Positions 44,398 through 57,118 of a DNA stretch of 64,000 nucleotides are shown in pieces; the first letter of the stretch is position 1; every line of letters starts with the position of its first letter. Origin of the DNA: Tipula vernalis (taxonomy: Eukaryota > Arthropoda > Insecta > Diptera > Tipulidae); NCBI GenBank assembly GCA_958295665.1, contig OY282559.1:272192047-272256046 (forward strand), written 5' to 3'. Below the pieces are notes generated by a model, which did not search any database, had not been told where the DNA came from, and was given only the letters and a program-made list of their open reading frames with translations. A program made the translations under genes and the position numbers.

Positions 44398-45735
44398 ATG
44401 CTGGTTTAATGATTGAGTTGGACCTTGAGTTTACGGTTGACTTTACGATTGAGTTGGGTTCCATATCCGAATTGAGTTGGAGTTGAGTCGAGGGTTGAAT
44501 TGGGTTCCATTAACGGCTTGAATTGGGTTTGGGTGTCAAATTTGCGGTTGAGTTGGGTTCCGTTTGCGGGTTGAATTGAGGTTTAGTTGAAGTTGGGTTT
44601 AAGGTTAGTGACGGTTGAATTGGGGTTAGCGTATGTTTAGTTCATGTATGCATGTAGTTTTTGAAACAATGTTATTAAGGAGATGAGTTGGGCGTGAGTT
44701 TGGGGTTAATTTAGGGGCTGGGTTGCAGGTTGCGGGTTTGAGTTGGGATTGAGCTGAGTAGGAGTTAGCGGTTAAAATGGGAATTTATTTGGGGTTGAGT
44801 TGGAAGTGAACTTGAGTTGTTTTTTCAACGAATGCAAATTTTCGACTAACGTTGATTTGAGTATTGAGTTGTACATTGATTTTGCGGTTAAGTTGGACGT
44901 TGAGTTGGTGGTCGAGTTAGGATTGAGTTGAGTTGGTTTATAGATTTTTTTGGGGTTGATTTGAGGTTTGAGTTGCGAGTTGAGTTGGGGTTGAGTAGAG
45001 GTTAAATGAGGGGTTCAGTTAAGGTTTTGTTTTGGGAGAGTTGTAGATTGAGTTGGAAGTTAGCTTGAGTTGAGTTCATGTTCGCTTGAATATTTTTGGA
45101 CCATGTTGATTTGGGAATTGAGTAAGGCATTGTGGTTGGGTTGAGTTGAGGGCTAAATTTGTAGTCGAGTTGTACGTCATTAAGGTGGAATTCGGGTTGA
45201 TTTAAGCTTCATGCATATATCTAGTTCTAGTTGGGGATTTATTTGGCGGTTAAGTTGAGATTTGAGTTGGAAGTTAGCTTGACTTGTTCTGAGTTGAATT
45301 CACGTACGTAGGGTGGAGTAGAGGTTGAATTAGGGTAGAATAGAGTTTGAGTTGAAGTTGAGTTAGATTTAGTGAGGGGTTCGGTTGGGGATTAATTTGA
45401 AGTTGAGTCCATACATGCTTGTAACTTATTTGTATGCGATTGGATATTGAGTATGGAGTTGAAAAAGCTTTAGATTTGGTTCACGATAAGTTAAGCTGAT
45501 ATTGAGTTGGGGTTGAGTTAACTTGTGTTGGGAGTGAATTGAGTTAGACGTCAAGCTTGGGGTTGATTTAAAAGTTGATTTTGAGTTGAATTAGTGACTG
45601 AGTTGAGGAATGAGTTGGCGATTGATTTGATAATTGCGCTGGAGATTGCGTTACGATTTAGCTGGAGGTAGACTTGTAATTTGAGTTTAAGGTTGAGCTG
45701 ACGATTGTGTTAAGAGGTCAGTTAGGGATTGATTT
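44398..45735 (+). repeat. Degenerate GTTGAGTTGGG-like minisatellite tract
   Basis: Variants of GAGTTGGGGTTGAGTTG recur irregularly for 1.3 kb, with units of roughly 10-12 bases separated by diverged stretches. The strand is strongly purine/T biased (many TTGAG and few C). No open frame of interest crosses it. Confidence 0.8.
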
Positions 45736-45739
45736 GGAA

Positions 45740-48700
45740 GTTCATTTTGAAAACCGAAGTTCTATTTAAATTGTGCCTTCCTGTTTCAGAAATGCGTTTT
45801 TCATTTTGTTGCTTGAAAATAATTAAAAGGATTGCTCTATCTGTTCCTGTTGTACTCTACTTGGAAGCCATAAATGATGTCGAATTACAGAGTGCTTGTA
45901 TTCCACTTCAAATTCTTCAAAAAGTAGAACTTAGTAAAGTAAAATGATACAATTTTTTACCATTCTAGATGATAAAGAGACCAGAGCCTCTTCACTGGTG
46001 GGCCTATTCCCTGATAATTTTCTCCTTAAGTTTCTTTCTTAAATTTTGCTTCAAAATATATTTACGCAATAAAAGGATATATTGGAATCATGAAAATTTT
46101 CAACTTTCAGTTTTTTTTTGATTTTTTAATAAAGCTGACGGCTGCAGTTTTACAACACTCATCTAAGCTTTTCGCAGAGGTGTTCAAATTATTAAAATCA
46201 CTTTGAATGATAATTTATTTAATTTACTAATCATTTTAAACACGTGGTCACAGTTGTTGATATAAATATTACGTGTTTTAAAATAAATTATTTATGTACT
46301 AAATTATTTATGTAAGCTATATTTCAATTTAAAAAAAAATACTATTTCTAGCAGAGCTAGCTCAAAATATTGAAAATATGAATTGTTCTCTAGGACTAGA
46401 TCTACATTTATTTGCTTTGGTATATTGATATAACTAGGCTAGAAGCAGCTCTGAAGGTGTTACAAATTTTTAAAAAAATATAATACATTTAGTACAAATT
46501 AGTACATGTTAAATTTAGCACTTATAATATTTAGTACAGAAGTAAAATTATATTTAAAGTACGCATAATAAATTACTTACTTAAAAAATAATTTTTACTT
46601 GTGTACTAAATATTTTTACTGGTGCTAATTTTGTACAAATCGGTTCTAATAATTTGTTCACCGACTGTATATTATGTTAGTTACAAATTTCCGAAACGTA
46701 TTTCACTTTCGACAATTTTTTAATAAAGACAAGTAAGTACTTTACTCGTACCAAAAACATAAATCATATTGGCATGTAAATAATTTAGTTTCTGTGTAAC
46801 GAAACATTTATTGGTTTTTGGTTATAGTTGGCAGGAATGTGGAAAACCACAAGGATATGTCGTGAAACATTTATCTGTATACTTTCTATAGCCCAAACAG
46901 TTTTAGGATCAGCCTAAACATTACAATTAAGCGTCCCTTAAAAAATGTGAGATCACATTAAGTTTTGGTGAAAATCGGCAAACTGGAAACAGCATTTTAT
47001 CTCATCTCGAGAAGTATATGGAACTAGCCTATTTGTTAACCGATTCTAATGAAATTCGAAATATTCAATGGCAATAAATATTAAAACCACTAACGTTTTC
47101 ATAAAAACAATAAGCGATAGAATCGAAACACATTGTTAAATTTCACAATCGCAATCAGTTAAAAAAAAATGTTTTATGGCAGTAATTAAAGATAATGGTC
47201 ATAAAAGAATTCCAAGGAAGTTATGTGTTACAATCAATTGTTTCCAGTTTGCGACGAACAATCAACAAGAAGATAAAGTAATTTATTTTAAAAATTTAAT
47301 ATTAACGTGTAAGTGCACTTGTACTTTAATAAAATTTAGAACAAATTAAATCATTCATTCTTCGCGGAATGACAAAAATTATTTGTTCAATAGAAGTTCT
47401 CCTCGTAGAGCACGGATTAGCTTTGAATTACGCCATATTACAAACTTGTGCTAACATGTCAACGAGAAAATTTATTTGTAAACGACAATGATTTTTATCG
47501 ATCAAGAAATTGTGAGAAACAGATCGAGTACCGCAGCGTTAAAGATATAAAAGCATTTACGCCTGAGCAGACTTTATAACCAATGTAACGTAGGTAACAA
47601 TTATCAAAATATGTATATGGGTCAAACCGATTGGTTCACAAATATTTATCACTTGTATTATTATAAAGCAGACAACAGTGATAAAGGGGCAGTGACATAA
47701 AATAATGTCTAACTAAAATTATTTCATACAATTTTCTTTATTAATTTGTTGATATTGCTAATTGCAAATGATTATACTCTCAGGATCCTTGCTAGATGCA
47801 TAGTGGAATTGAAGTATTGTTTAAAGTTTGTGAGCAGTCGTCGTTAGATGATTAGTCCAGATTGAACAACCAAATGGCCCAAATCATGGACAATAGGTAA
47901 ATCCGAAAAAAATTCAGTATCAAATTCAATATTTACTCAAAAACAGATTACTGAGACAATTACATCCCCATGTTATGTGTTCATTGTTAATTAATTTTGA
48001 CCTAATTAATGCAAACTGCAATCAGTTATTTAATTTTATTAGACAATTCAAGATTTAATTGACACTCGTTAATGTAGCTCACAAGTGTATTTATCCAGCA
48101 TTAGAACAGATCACAATTAAAAATTTGGGTCACTTGTAAATTCTAAAAAATAACTAAAAAGATCTTTAGTACAAATATTAACCGTAAAATGTAGCATGCG
48201 ACTAAAATTCTACACGAAAAACTACTTGTATATTGAATTTAATTATGAAATTCTGCAAATAAAATGTAAACTACAAATGGTGGGAAATCCCCAGAAGCTT
48301 GTTTACATTGTACGTATGTATGCGAATATTCAATAAAGATTTCAACACCCCGTATGCAGGCAAAACTACATAATTATATTTGTAAAATATTATCAATTTT
48401 ATAATAAAATGTTATAAATACCAAAAAGCCAATAGAAAATTATACTTTTGTGGTAAAATTTGTTTCCGAAATTAAAACATTTGTAAACTTGCATTTATAT
48501 TTGAATTTTTTTAATTTGCATAACTTGATCTTAAATTCACCATTTTATTTGACTAAAATACTTACATTTTACAAAAATCCAATAAAAGACGAATAAAGTT
48601 AAGAAAACAAATTAAAAACTATCACTTTCTGTCGTTATAAGATCGCACACAATTTTTATTTTTGCCACAAACAAATCCACACGATCAACTATTTTTTTTT

Positions 48701-50380
48701 TTTCTTGTTAATTTTATTTATGAATATCACATTTAGCTAGTTACAAAAAATATTTACACAATTTACACAACGCGCTAAAACCAAAACTATGTACAAAAAA
48801 CTGAAAACTAGATCAAACTCTTTTGTTTTACTTATTTATTTGTGGTAGCCGCGCAAAATTTTCATTCAACTTGTCGCGATCGCTAACAAAACTAAAATAA
48901 TTTGTAAAATTCTCAAACAACTTTATTAATTCTCATTTTGTATGAGTTGTTGTAGTAAACTGTAAATAGACCATTGAATTAAAACAGCTGACAAAAATGC
49001 AAAATATTAATTTTTACAACATTACATTACATATACATACATAAACAAAACGATTTTAATCAGCACTCACGATAGAAACGCGATCTACCTAAACAAACGA
49101 TCAAATTCAAATAAAACTTGTTTTTTTGTTTTATAACAAGCGATAAACACGATAGGAGGGGAAATTTTTTATGTACAATTCGCCTGAATGTATACTATTT
49201 TTGATATAAACTGATCGTTTTCACACGTAATTAAAGCTTATTATCGGCTTGATCTTGTATTTAATTATAAACTAATAGATTTTTTTTATATATAATTTGT
49301 GGTTTATTATTGTTGTCTGGTGTTATGTATGTACTTATAAAATATTTGACCAAGTGATTAAGATCTGTTGTGTTCATTGTAAATAACAAGAAGGTTGTCT
49401 GTTATTTTTTGTTTTATTTTTATAGCTTATGATTATGCGACGGGTTATTCGGAAATTAATAAAAATACGAAAACCGCTTTGAGTGGATTCCCAATCCGAA
49501 GACCTTTAAAATTTAAGGTATACAGAAATTGATATAAGTTAAATTTTTGCTGTTACATTCATTGCTGTCCAATATCTTGTTATGTTAAGTGGTTATGGAA
49601 GTGTTGTTTATAATATTGAAAAAAAGAAAAAAAATACTAGAGTTAAGTCTAACGTTATTTGATCGAGCTGATATTGGATTATGCGCGGCTTTTCAAAATA
49701 AAACCAAACTAGTTTACTGATTTAATTGTTGATAACATTTTTTCAGTCGTTTAATTTATTTTATTTTATTTGAATGTGTTTTATGTGATGGGTACCACTT
49801 AACTGTCTTTATTAATTAATTTAGATTTTGTCTAATCGAATCGCTTATTTCAAAAAAAAGACCTAAATCATGTAGCAATAGTTTAGAGATATACGATTAA
49901 AACTGATTAATTTTTCATTAGTCTAAATCTTTTATTTTTGTTTTTTAATAATTGCTAGAACTAATGAGTTTTTTGTGGTATTAACTATTAAGTATTTTAA
50001 AGTAAATTAATGAAACGGAAGCTGGTGGAATTACCCTGTTAAAATTAGCCGAAGGCTTTCAGCATATATGTAGATAGTGTCTTATAGTAGATAGTGTCTT
50101 GACTATATCGCCCGAAAGTTACTAATTGTCAAAATAACCTAACAACTGATACTGCCATATAGGGCTTTTATGACTGGATACAAGCTCATTTTGGTTTCCC
50201 ACTGCTTACGATAGGAACTACACGTTAAATTTCGAGAGAATAGCACAATATAAAATTTAAAACTTTCTATAAGTTTAACCTTTAAAGTTTCATGTCTATA
50301 AAGTATTTCAATAATTGTGGCCAGCCAACAGTTAACATGTTTCACAAGCCCCATACGACACTTTAATATAAAATAATTTT
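45740..50380. other. AT-rich DNA without recognisable genes
   Basis: A long stretch with no recognised gene or mobile element. The frames at 45,729-45,947 and 50,139-50,354 are unremarkable. Runs of short direct repeats such as TTAGTACA (46,490-46,640) are present. It could hold regulatory or intronic DNA of a host gene outside the window, but nothing seen proves it. Confidence 0.45.
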
Positions 50381-50381
50381 T

Positions 50382-50609
50382 TCTCTATTTTTCTTGATAA
50401 AACCCCTTGTACTCCTCCGGCGCCCGTCTGATTACATTAAGAGTTTCAGATGAGCTAGTTTTGTTTCTAGGATTGAAATTGTATCTCCTGTGCAAATGTT
50501 CGTATAATTTTTTCTCATATATTATGTGATACATCTTGGAAATTGAAAAGTTTTCTGACCCATCAATCTTTCCAGTTAATAATGTCGGCAGTGCAAATTT
50601 CTTTAACAA
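50382..50609 (-). CDS. Unrecognised 74-residue frame, possible exon
   Basis: The minus-strand frame (KKFALPTLLTGKIDGSENFS ... RRAPEEYKGFYQEK) has a balanced, soluble-protein-like composition with charged clusters and no low complexity, unlike its AT-rich surroundings. No family is recognised. It stays open slightly upstream of the first ATG, so it could be a terminal exon of a host gene or a remnant of a mobile element. Nothing around it supports either reading. Confidence 0.25.
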
Positions 50610-50834
50610 TATATCGGTTATTTTTGGAGGATCTTGTTATTAACTCATTGAATTCATGGACGGCGAAAATTCTATCAATTTTTTAAATTATATTTTAATA
50701 ACTCCAAAGTCCCTACTACAGGGTATAGGAAAGAATGTCCGTGCACTGGATAAAATTGCTCAACACTTCAGTTTTTATAGTCGGATATTATACATAATTT
50801 TCACATTTAGTTTTGAATTTAAATATGTAACAAT

Positions 50835-53800
50835 ATTTTTTTTATTTTTTTATTTTTTTATTTATTTATTAAAAATTAACAATTTTTAACACTAAACTAA
50901 AACTACAAGTTTTGAGGAAAGCGGACAGCTAATGGATTTATGGTCCTTTAAAAGCTAATCAGCTCTCCTCTAAAACAAAAATTAGACAGAAATAATGTAC
51001 ACGGTATAAAATAACAATTTAGTAATAAACTGCAAGTTGAATATATAATAATAAAAAAAATATAAAATAATAAAATTAGGTGAATAAACAAATTAAAAAA
51101 ATACAGATAATATGTCGCGTTAAAGATAATCTTCAACCAGTTCAGCCAAATACGTCTTTAAAGTTTTCTTGAAATTGTAAGCATTCACAGATCTAGTAAT
51201 AACAGTCGGTAAATGATTATATACATATGAACCAAAGTACGATATGGATTTTCTACCAAATTCAGTTTTGATTTTATAACATTTTAAAAGATTAGAACGA
51301 CGGGTTGTATGGCTAGTATTTATTTACTGAAACGCAATGTTTGATAGCGTTGACGATAACCACAAACATTTATACATATTTAGTGAAACATGAAATTGGA
51401 ATAATGCGTTTATTGGCAGGATTCCTTCAGCTACATTCTTATACAGCTCGACGGAGGGAAACAAGTGTGGAAGCCTATAGATAGCTTTGCAGTTTTTGTT
51501 TTGTAAATTTTGCAACCTTTTTATCTTTGATTTTCCAATATGACCAAAATAAGCAATCGCAAAATAAAATCTTATGTGAATAAATTAAGAATAAATCATT
51601 TTTAGAATATGTTGTGGAGCAAAGGAAGCAAGCTTCTTAATCAAATAAATAAACGGACTGACTTTTAAACTCAACACGTATGAATGTGTTCATTCCAAGA
51701 CATACGCTTATCAAGTAAAACTCCAAGATATTTGAGTTTATCAACCCCCTCGATAATACCATTTGAAACTTGCAAGGGTTGGAAATCACAATGAGGGAGG
51801 AATGGGGATTGAAAGATAATAAATTTGGTTTTGTTGAGGTTTACAGATATTTTATTTACATTGAAATATTATATAAGTACAGTAACGTCGTTTTCCATGT
51901 GTGTCATAGCTTGGGAACAATCTTTGGAATTATAGAATATTGCGGTATCATCAGCAAACATTCTAATTTTCCCAGCCAGAGGTAGGTGTGATATATCATT
52001 TATGAAAATCAGAAATAGAATACGGCCAAGTACACTACCCTGAGGGACGCCGCAATTAATAGTTAGAGTGCTACTAATTATACCATCTAAAGCCACAAAT
52101 TGTTTACGATTTTGAAGATTACTCATCAAAAGATTATAAGCCAAGCCCCGAAAGCCATAGCAATACAACTTATTTAGAAGTAGGCGATGTTCAATGCAGT
52201 CAAACGCTTTATGCAGATCTAAAAATAAACCACATATATACTCCTGATTATCGAAATCTCGGTAAATCAGATCAGTAATCTCAATTAAAGCGGAATCTGT
52301 GCCAGACCCTGTCTAAAACCATATTGATGACAGTAAAAAAAATCTAAAGCATTTAGATATTCAGTCAGGCGAGTTGCAATTAAATTTTCAAGTATTTTGT
52401 CAAACACAGACAAGACAGAAATTGGTCGATAGTTACTAGCAGCTTTGCAGTCTCTTGATTTAAATATAGGTGTCACTTTTGCAACCTTCAAACAATCAGG
52501 ATAAATACCGGTTTCAAACACTACATTGAATAAATCCGACAATATTTGAGAAAAGAATGCTGAGTTACGTTTTATAACAGTATTATGAATATTATCATAC
52601 CCACCACCCTTATTATTGTCTAAATTATTAATTATATTATATGTTTCCGTAAAGGAGATTGGGCGCAAGAAAAAAATGAATTCGAGCTGTTATTGTGCAG
52701 ATTGTATAATTCAGTGTTACCATTACTTGTAGAAGAGAGGCTGTTGCCAACATTCACAAAATGGTTATTGAATATATTCACAATACTGGGAAGGTCTTTG
52801 TATTCGACATCATTTTGTACAATGGAGTGGATATCCGCTTTAGTATTATGCTTTATGAATTGATTTATTTGATTCCATACTTCCTTTTGATTTAAATTAT
52901 TAAACAAATTTTTGAAATATAATTTTTTTGCGTAGTATTTTTTTAGATTTGATCTTTTTATTGAGTAAATCTAGTCTGTCCTTTAACGCAGAGTTGTTTG
53001 TGCTTTTTTTAAACCTTTTGATTTCCAAAGATCTAGATTCATCCAGGGACAAATACTAGCATTTTTCATATTCACCTGTATTGTTTAGACTTCGAAAATT
53101 TACCAACCAACTCATTATATTTTCCAAAGATTAATTTTAGGGTTGTCAGGGTTGTGAATGTCAAATGAGGTTGAAAATAAAAATTCATCGAAGTATTGAT
53201 TCACTTTGTCATAATTTACCGTTTTCTTTTCTAATTCCTTATTTATGTATTTCGGTTTAAACACGAATTTTGAAAAAATAAAACTATGATCACTGATATC
53301 AGATTCAATTGTTGAGTTAAAAACTCGATCTATATTAAGAAAACTGCTAATAGCATGATCCAAGATATTACCACTTACTGGTCTGGTAGCAAATATGTTA
53401 GTAACAATCATACCATGACGTAATAAGGTGGAATTGTACTCAGAAATTAGTTTTAATTTTTTATTAATCGGTATATTCAAATCTCTTACTTTAATAAAGT
53501 CAGAATTGGAATTGTTGCTACATAGAAGTTGTTCCAAGATGGGGGCGAGTAGAAGAGACCAGAGACGCAACGATTTCAACAACAACGTCAAGCAACACTA
53601 CCTACAGTTAGTACAAATTTGGGTGACCGCATGAGGGAACATGATGATTGAACGAAATCTCGCCCCCCTCACAACCGCCGATGGAACAAATGGTGGAGGG
53701 AATAATAATAGTTGTTTACAGCTTTTCAGGAAAAAAAAAGAGTTTGCGGCACCAGGAAAGTTTGTGTTGTCATTGTGTCTTCTTACAGGTTGGAGCAGTA

Positions 53801-54420
53801 GATCAACTTTAAAATTGTATTGTCTTGTGTGGTGCTAAATAAATTACTAAAAAAAAAAATAAAAAAAAAATAAAAAAAAAAAAAAAAAAATATTACTAAC
53901 AAATTTACTAACTATCAACTACTGAGGTGTCTGGAATTGGGTTGAGTCTTTGTTGCTAACATTCCTTTCCCATCCCTCGATCTTGTTATATGTAAAAAGG
54001 TGGTGTATGACAGTGGCCTGGCCAGGGGCGGATATCATACTATTAGACTTATGTGGTTATCGATGTGAAGCCTTTCTTTACGGGGTTTGGCTTCATGAAG
54101 AATGGTGTCGTGACATGGGTATAGTGGTGTGGTAATTCGCATTTATAATACGAGACTTGCTTAATGCTTGATCGTACATCGCAATCAATCAATCAACATA
54201 GAAGTTGTTCCAAGATTTCTAAAAAATAAGTAGTATCAGTATAGATCCCACAAACATATTAATTGGATTAAGCCCCGAGAGTTGAATATAAATAAACTGG
54301 AACGGCAAGGTCCCATCGTCAGTGTTTAGGATATTATAGCGAATATCTTCCCTGATGAACATCGCAATTCCCCCCCCCTCCCCCCCCTCCCCCCCCCCCA
54401 GACCTGTCATCTCTACAAGA
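50835..54420 (-). pseudogene. LINE C: endonuclease and RT, split by a retroposon
   Basis: The minus strand encodes ORF2 of a Jockey/CR1-like element. The endonuclease starts near 54,410 (GGGIAMFIREDIRYNIL, PFQFIYIQLSGLNP) and resumes at 53,540-53,115 after a 656-bp insertion (LDHAISSFLN, ESDISDHSFIF). A linker follows at 52,907-52,632. The RT at 52,668-52,285 and 52,168-51,869 contains SNYRPISVLSVFDKILENLI, CHQYGFRQG, CGVPQGSVLGRILFLIFIND and MFADDTAIF, with FADD at about 51,959-51,948. The C-terminal region lies near 51,515-51,130. Frames change at several points. A T-rich run at 50,836-50,865 is the A-rich 3' tail. No RNase H was seen. Confidence 0.88.
53541..54196 (+). mobile_element. 656-bp retroposon with 20-bp target duplication and (CAAT)n tail
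   Basis: The direct repeat CATAGAAGTTGTTCCAAGAT lies on both sides (53,521-53,540 and 54,197-54,216), inside the endonuclease of LINE C. The insert starts GGGGGCGAGTAGAAG and ends in GCAATCAATCAATCAA, a tetranucleotide tail of the kind made by some LINE reverse transcriptases. An A-rich block at 53,850-53,890 lies in the middle, so it may be a composite of a polyadenylated segment and a 3' LINE-like tail. The short frames inside (53,641-53,838 and 53,950-54,135) show no known protein. Confidence 0.85.
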
Positions 54421-54941
54421 GAAGACGTTTGAGAAATTTTTAATATTCAAGGAGAATATAATTTGAGCTTTTAATAAATGTTTCGGTTATAACTATCAAA
54501 TGAATCTCAGTATGTAAATGTAAACTATCAATGAAATTTAGTAAATCGCCAAAATTAAAAGTCATTCAATAAAAACTGATTAGAAAATCTAAAGCGATAT
54601 ATAAGAAAGAAAACTTTAAAAGTATGTAAAAAAAAATTTGAATACCAAAAATATGAAAAGCTGAACGTGGATATAATATAAAGTGTGGAAAAAAAAATAA
54701 AAAATCCATGCACTAAAACTAAAAATATCGATAAAAGACTGAAGGACAGAAACAATGAATCACGATAGTGTAATATTACCTTTAAAATACAGAATCTTGA
54801 TACCAACATATAGTGCAAATGTAGTTGTGTGATGTAATTGTGATGATGCTTTATTAATTGTAGATGTGTATTAAACCGTTTCCTGTATAGCGGAAGCAGC
54901 AGCCGGTGGTGATTTTGGTGTCCTAATAGTGGATGAATCAT
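54421..54941. other. AT-rich DNA without recognisable genes
   Basis: The long minus-strand frame here is created partly by the palindrome that follows and has a low-complexity, histidine- and phenylalanine-rich translation. It is not considered a gene. Confidence 0.5.
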
Positions 54942-55022
54942 ATGAATCAATTTGATAAATCCTTGAATCAGCTTTTTCCCGTAGGTAAAAAGCTGATTCA
55001 AGGATTTATCAAATTGATTCAT
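54942..55022. repeat. Perfect 36-bp palindrome with 9-base loop
   Basis: The arm ATGAATCAATTTGATAAATC ... CAGCTTTTT (54,942-54,977) is the exact reverse complement of 54,987-55,022. The loop is CCCGTAGGT. No mismatch was found over 36 pairs, which is unusual in this otherwise diverged DNA. Confidence 0.9.
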
Positions 55023-56264
55023 TTAATCAAAAATATATGGTCATATTTTGAATAGAAAACCAGAGCTAGACCTTATCTTAAGAGGATTTGAATTCACTTA
55101 TTAAAAAAAAAACCATCAAGTTTTTGGCTACAAAGCTGGAAACTAGCTCTCCTGGACTACAAAGAGCTGGAAAAGTAGTCCAAAAATGGATCCACATCCG
55201 TACACTTAAAAATTCCAACTGGTAAGCGAAACCTACTTGAAACGAACACCGTGACGGTTAAGGCTAAAAGATTCATGCTATTAATGCAAGTTTTATACTA
55301 ATAAAAACTAAATTAGGATCATATTTTTGCTCAAATCAAATTGTAATTCAAACACAATTTTCAATTTAAACTACCATCAAGCATTATAATCAATTATAGT
55401 TTAGAATTAATATTCTTTTATACCTCGTGCTGATACTAAATAATTTTATTGTTTTGTTGTAATTGTGTTTCGTATTGCAATTTTTACTAATTGCAATTTT
55501 AAATTTAGTTTGGAATACCAAACTTACACTTCTCGAATCATTTTAAAATGAAAGCTGAAATTGTAAATTTTGTATTTCACTCAAAATTATAAATCAATTC
55601 CTCCTTCAACTTTTTTTTCAAATCGAGTTTGGAACTTAGCCTACTTGTACTCAAAATATCACAAAATTTCTATCTAATTTGTAGGACTTTGACTTTCGAG
55701 TCGAATAGTTGCATTTGGCTGTGAACAATCGATGAATGCCGATATTAAAAAATATGAACCGTGTTGTTACTTTCTCGAAAATTTATTTAATTTATAATTT
55801 ATTTTCTTTGTTACAAAATAATAAGTTTTCCTTTTTGTGTTTTATTAATTATGGGTGAACCAAACACACTTGTATCACCTCAGCCAACTTATAAACAAAA
55901 CAAAACCAATCACAAGTTGATTTTTCCAAAAGCACAAAAGAGAAAATCCCAGAAAGCAAAAATACGTTGCTATAAATTAATATGTTCCACAAATGTGAGT
56001 TTCATCTTTTGCGCTGTTGAAATCTCATTGTTTTGGATGATCAATGTCAGGCGTTAACATACCCGTGACCTTGAAATCTCGATGAATTCCAACAAAAAAT
56101 TTATTTATTATTATTATTTTTTTTTACATCAATATAATAATGATAATTACATATTTAATCTAATTCTAATTACTTAACATAATTGTGGCTTATATTATAA
56201 TTGTGATTATACTAAAGGTTACTAAATATGGAATATATAATTTTTTTTTTTTTTTTGAATCATT
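55023..56264. other. AT-rich DNA without recognisable genes
   Basis: The frame at 55,851-56,057 is lysine-rich at its start and hydrophobic at its end, and matches nothing recognised. Several T and A runs are present. Confidence 0.45.
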
Positions 56265-56650
56265 ACCCATACAAATCGAACTGTTCGAGAACGCTAGTTT
56301 GACTATTCATCAAGTGGCAAAACACTGATTCGATTAACTGCCCGTTTCAATATGGACTGCGCAGTTTTTATGCTGATTACCCGAACAACCCCGTCTTTAC
56401 CCTGATGAGTCTCTACTATACGCCCCAAACACTATTTCGTAGGTGGGAAGTTTTCTTCGTGTAATAGTACCAGTGAACCAATTTTGAAACTGTGGTTGCC
56501 CTTCTGCCATTTATGACGACGTTGGAGGTCAGCCAAGTATTCCACATGCCACCGTTTCCAAATCGACTGTAGTTAATGTTGAAGTATTTGAAATCTAGAC
56601 AGCCTATTATTCAGTAAATCAAGAAGCGAAGGTTCTGCTATTGAAGTTAA
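56265..56650 (-). pseudogene. BEL/Pao pol tail remnant (DUF5641-like)
   Basis: On the minus strand the translation gives EYLADLQRRHKWQKGNHSFK near 56,540-56,480, a VLLHEENFPP-like stretch, and GKDGVVRVISIKTAQSILKR near 56,400-56,340 ending in a VLPLDE-like stretch. This is the C-terminal domain of BEL polyproteins. It is only a fragment and is not the same copy as 37,225-40,530, being on the opposite strand and diverged. A piggyBac-like fragment abuts it on the right. Confidence 0.75.
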
Positions 56651-56654
56651 AGTG

Positions 56655-57047
56655 GAACCTATTATTACAACAAAACAAAAGGCGGTGTTGATACCTTAGA
56701 CAAGCTAGTAAGCGTATACACATGCAAAAGGAAAACCAAACGGTGGCCAATGGTTTTATTTTTTAATATGATTGACCTTGCGGGAATAGCAGCATTCAAT
56801 TTGTATAAGTGTGCCAATCCCCAGTTATTCGAAAAACGAAAAGCTTCAGAAAGGAAACTATTTCTAAAACAATTAGCCATGCAATTGGCACAGGCAAATA
56901 TATTGGAGCGGCTATCCAACCCGAAAGCGTTAACAAAAAATGTTAAAATAAAGTGTTACACGTAGAACGAGTTCCAGTGGAAGGTGAAAAAGCGACATCA
57001 GCAGCTAAACGCCCAAGATGTTATCTTTGCCCACGATCCACTGATAC
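56655..57047 (+). pseudogene. piggyBac-like transposase fragment, interrupted by a hAT element
   Basis: The fragment starts with GGVDTLDKLVS-like coding, the third catalytic Asp region, at about 56,680. It continues in the frame 56,750-56,965 with MVLFFNMIDLAGIAAFNLYK and RKASERKLFLKQLAMQLAQA, and ends after a frame change with RPRCYLCPRSTD, the start of the zinc-binding tail. It stops at 57,047 where the hAT target duplication lies, so the tail continues beyond the window if intact. It is closely similar in plan to the copy at 26,440-27,266 but not identical. Confidence 0.85.
57040..57047 (+). repeat. hAT target-site duplication, left (ACTGATAC)
   Basis: ACTGATAC precedes TAGGGTTTGCA at the left end and follows TGCAAACCCTA at the right end (63,990-63,997). 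Eight bases is the hAT duplication length. Confidence 0.85.
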
Positions 57048-57109
57048 TAGGGTTTGCAGACCGGGTTTACCCGGTCTCTAAAACCCGGGTTTTTTGCAAA
57101 TTTTATGAA

Positions 57110-57118
57110 CTCGAAAAC
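57110..57118 (+). repeat. MULE-like target-site duplication, left (CTCGAAAAC)
   Basis: CTCGAAAAC occurs directly before ATGCACGTGAAG and again at 61,996-62,004 directly after CTTCACGTGCAT. Nine bases is the classic Mutator-type duplication length. Confidence 0.9.

Noticed and set aside
45729..45947. 72-codon plus-strand frame
   Set aside because: Hydrophobic, no family resemblance, next to a repeat tract.
54555..55022. 155-codon minus-strand frame
   Set aside because: Low-complexity His/Phe-rich translation starting in the perfect palindrome; no protein family resemblance.
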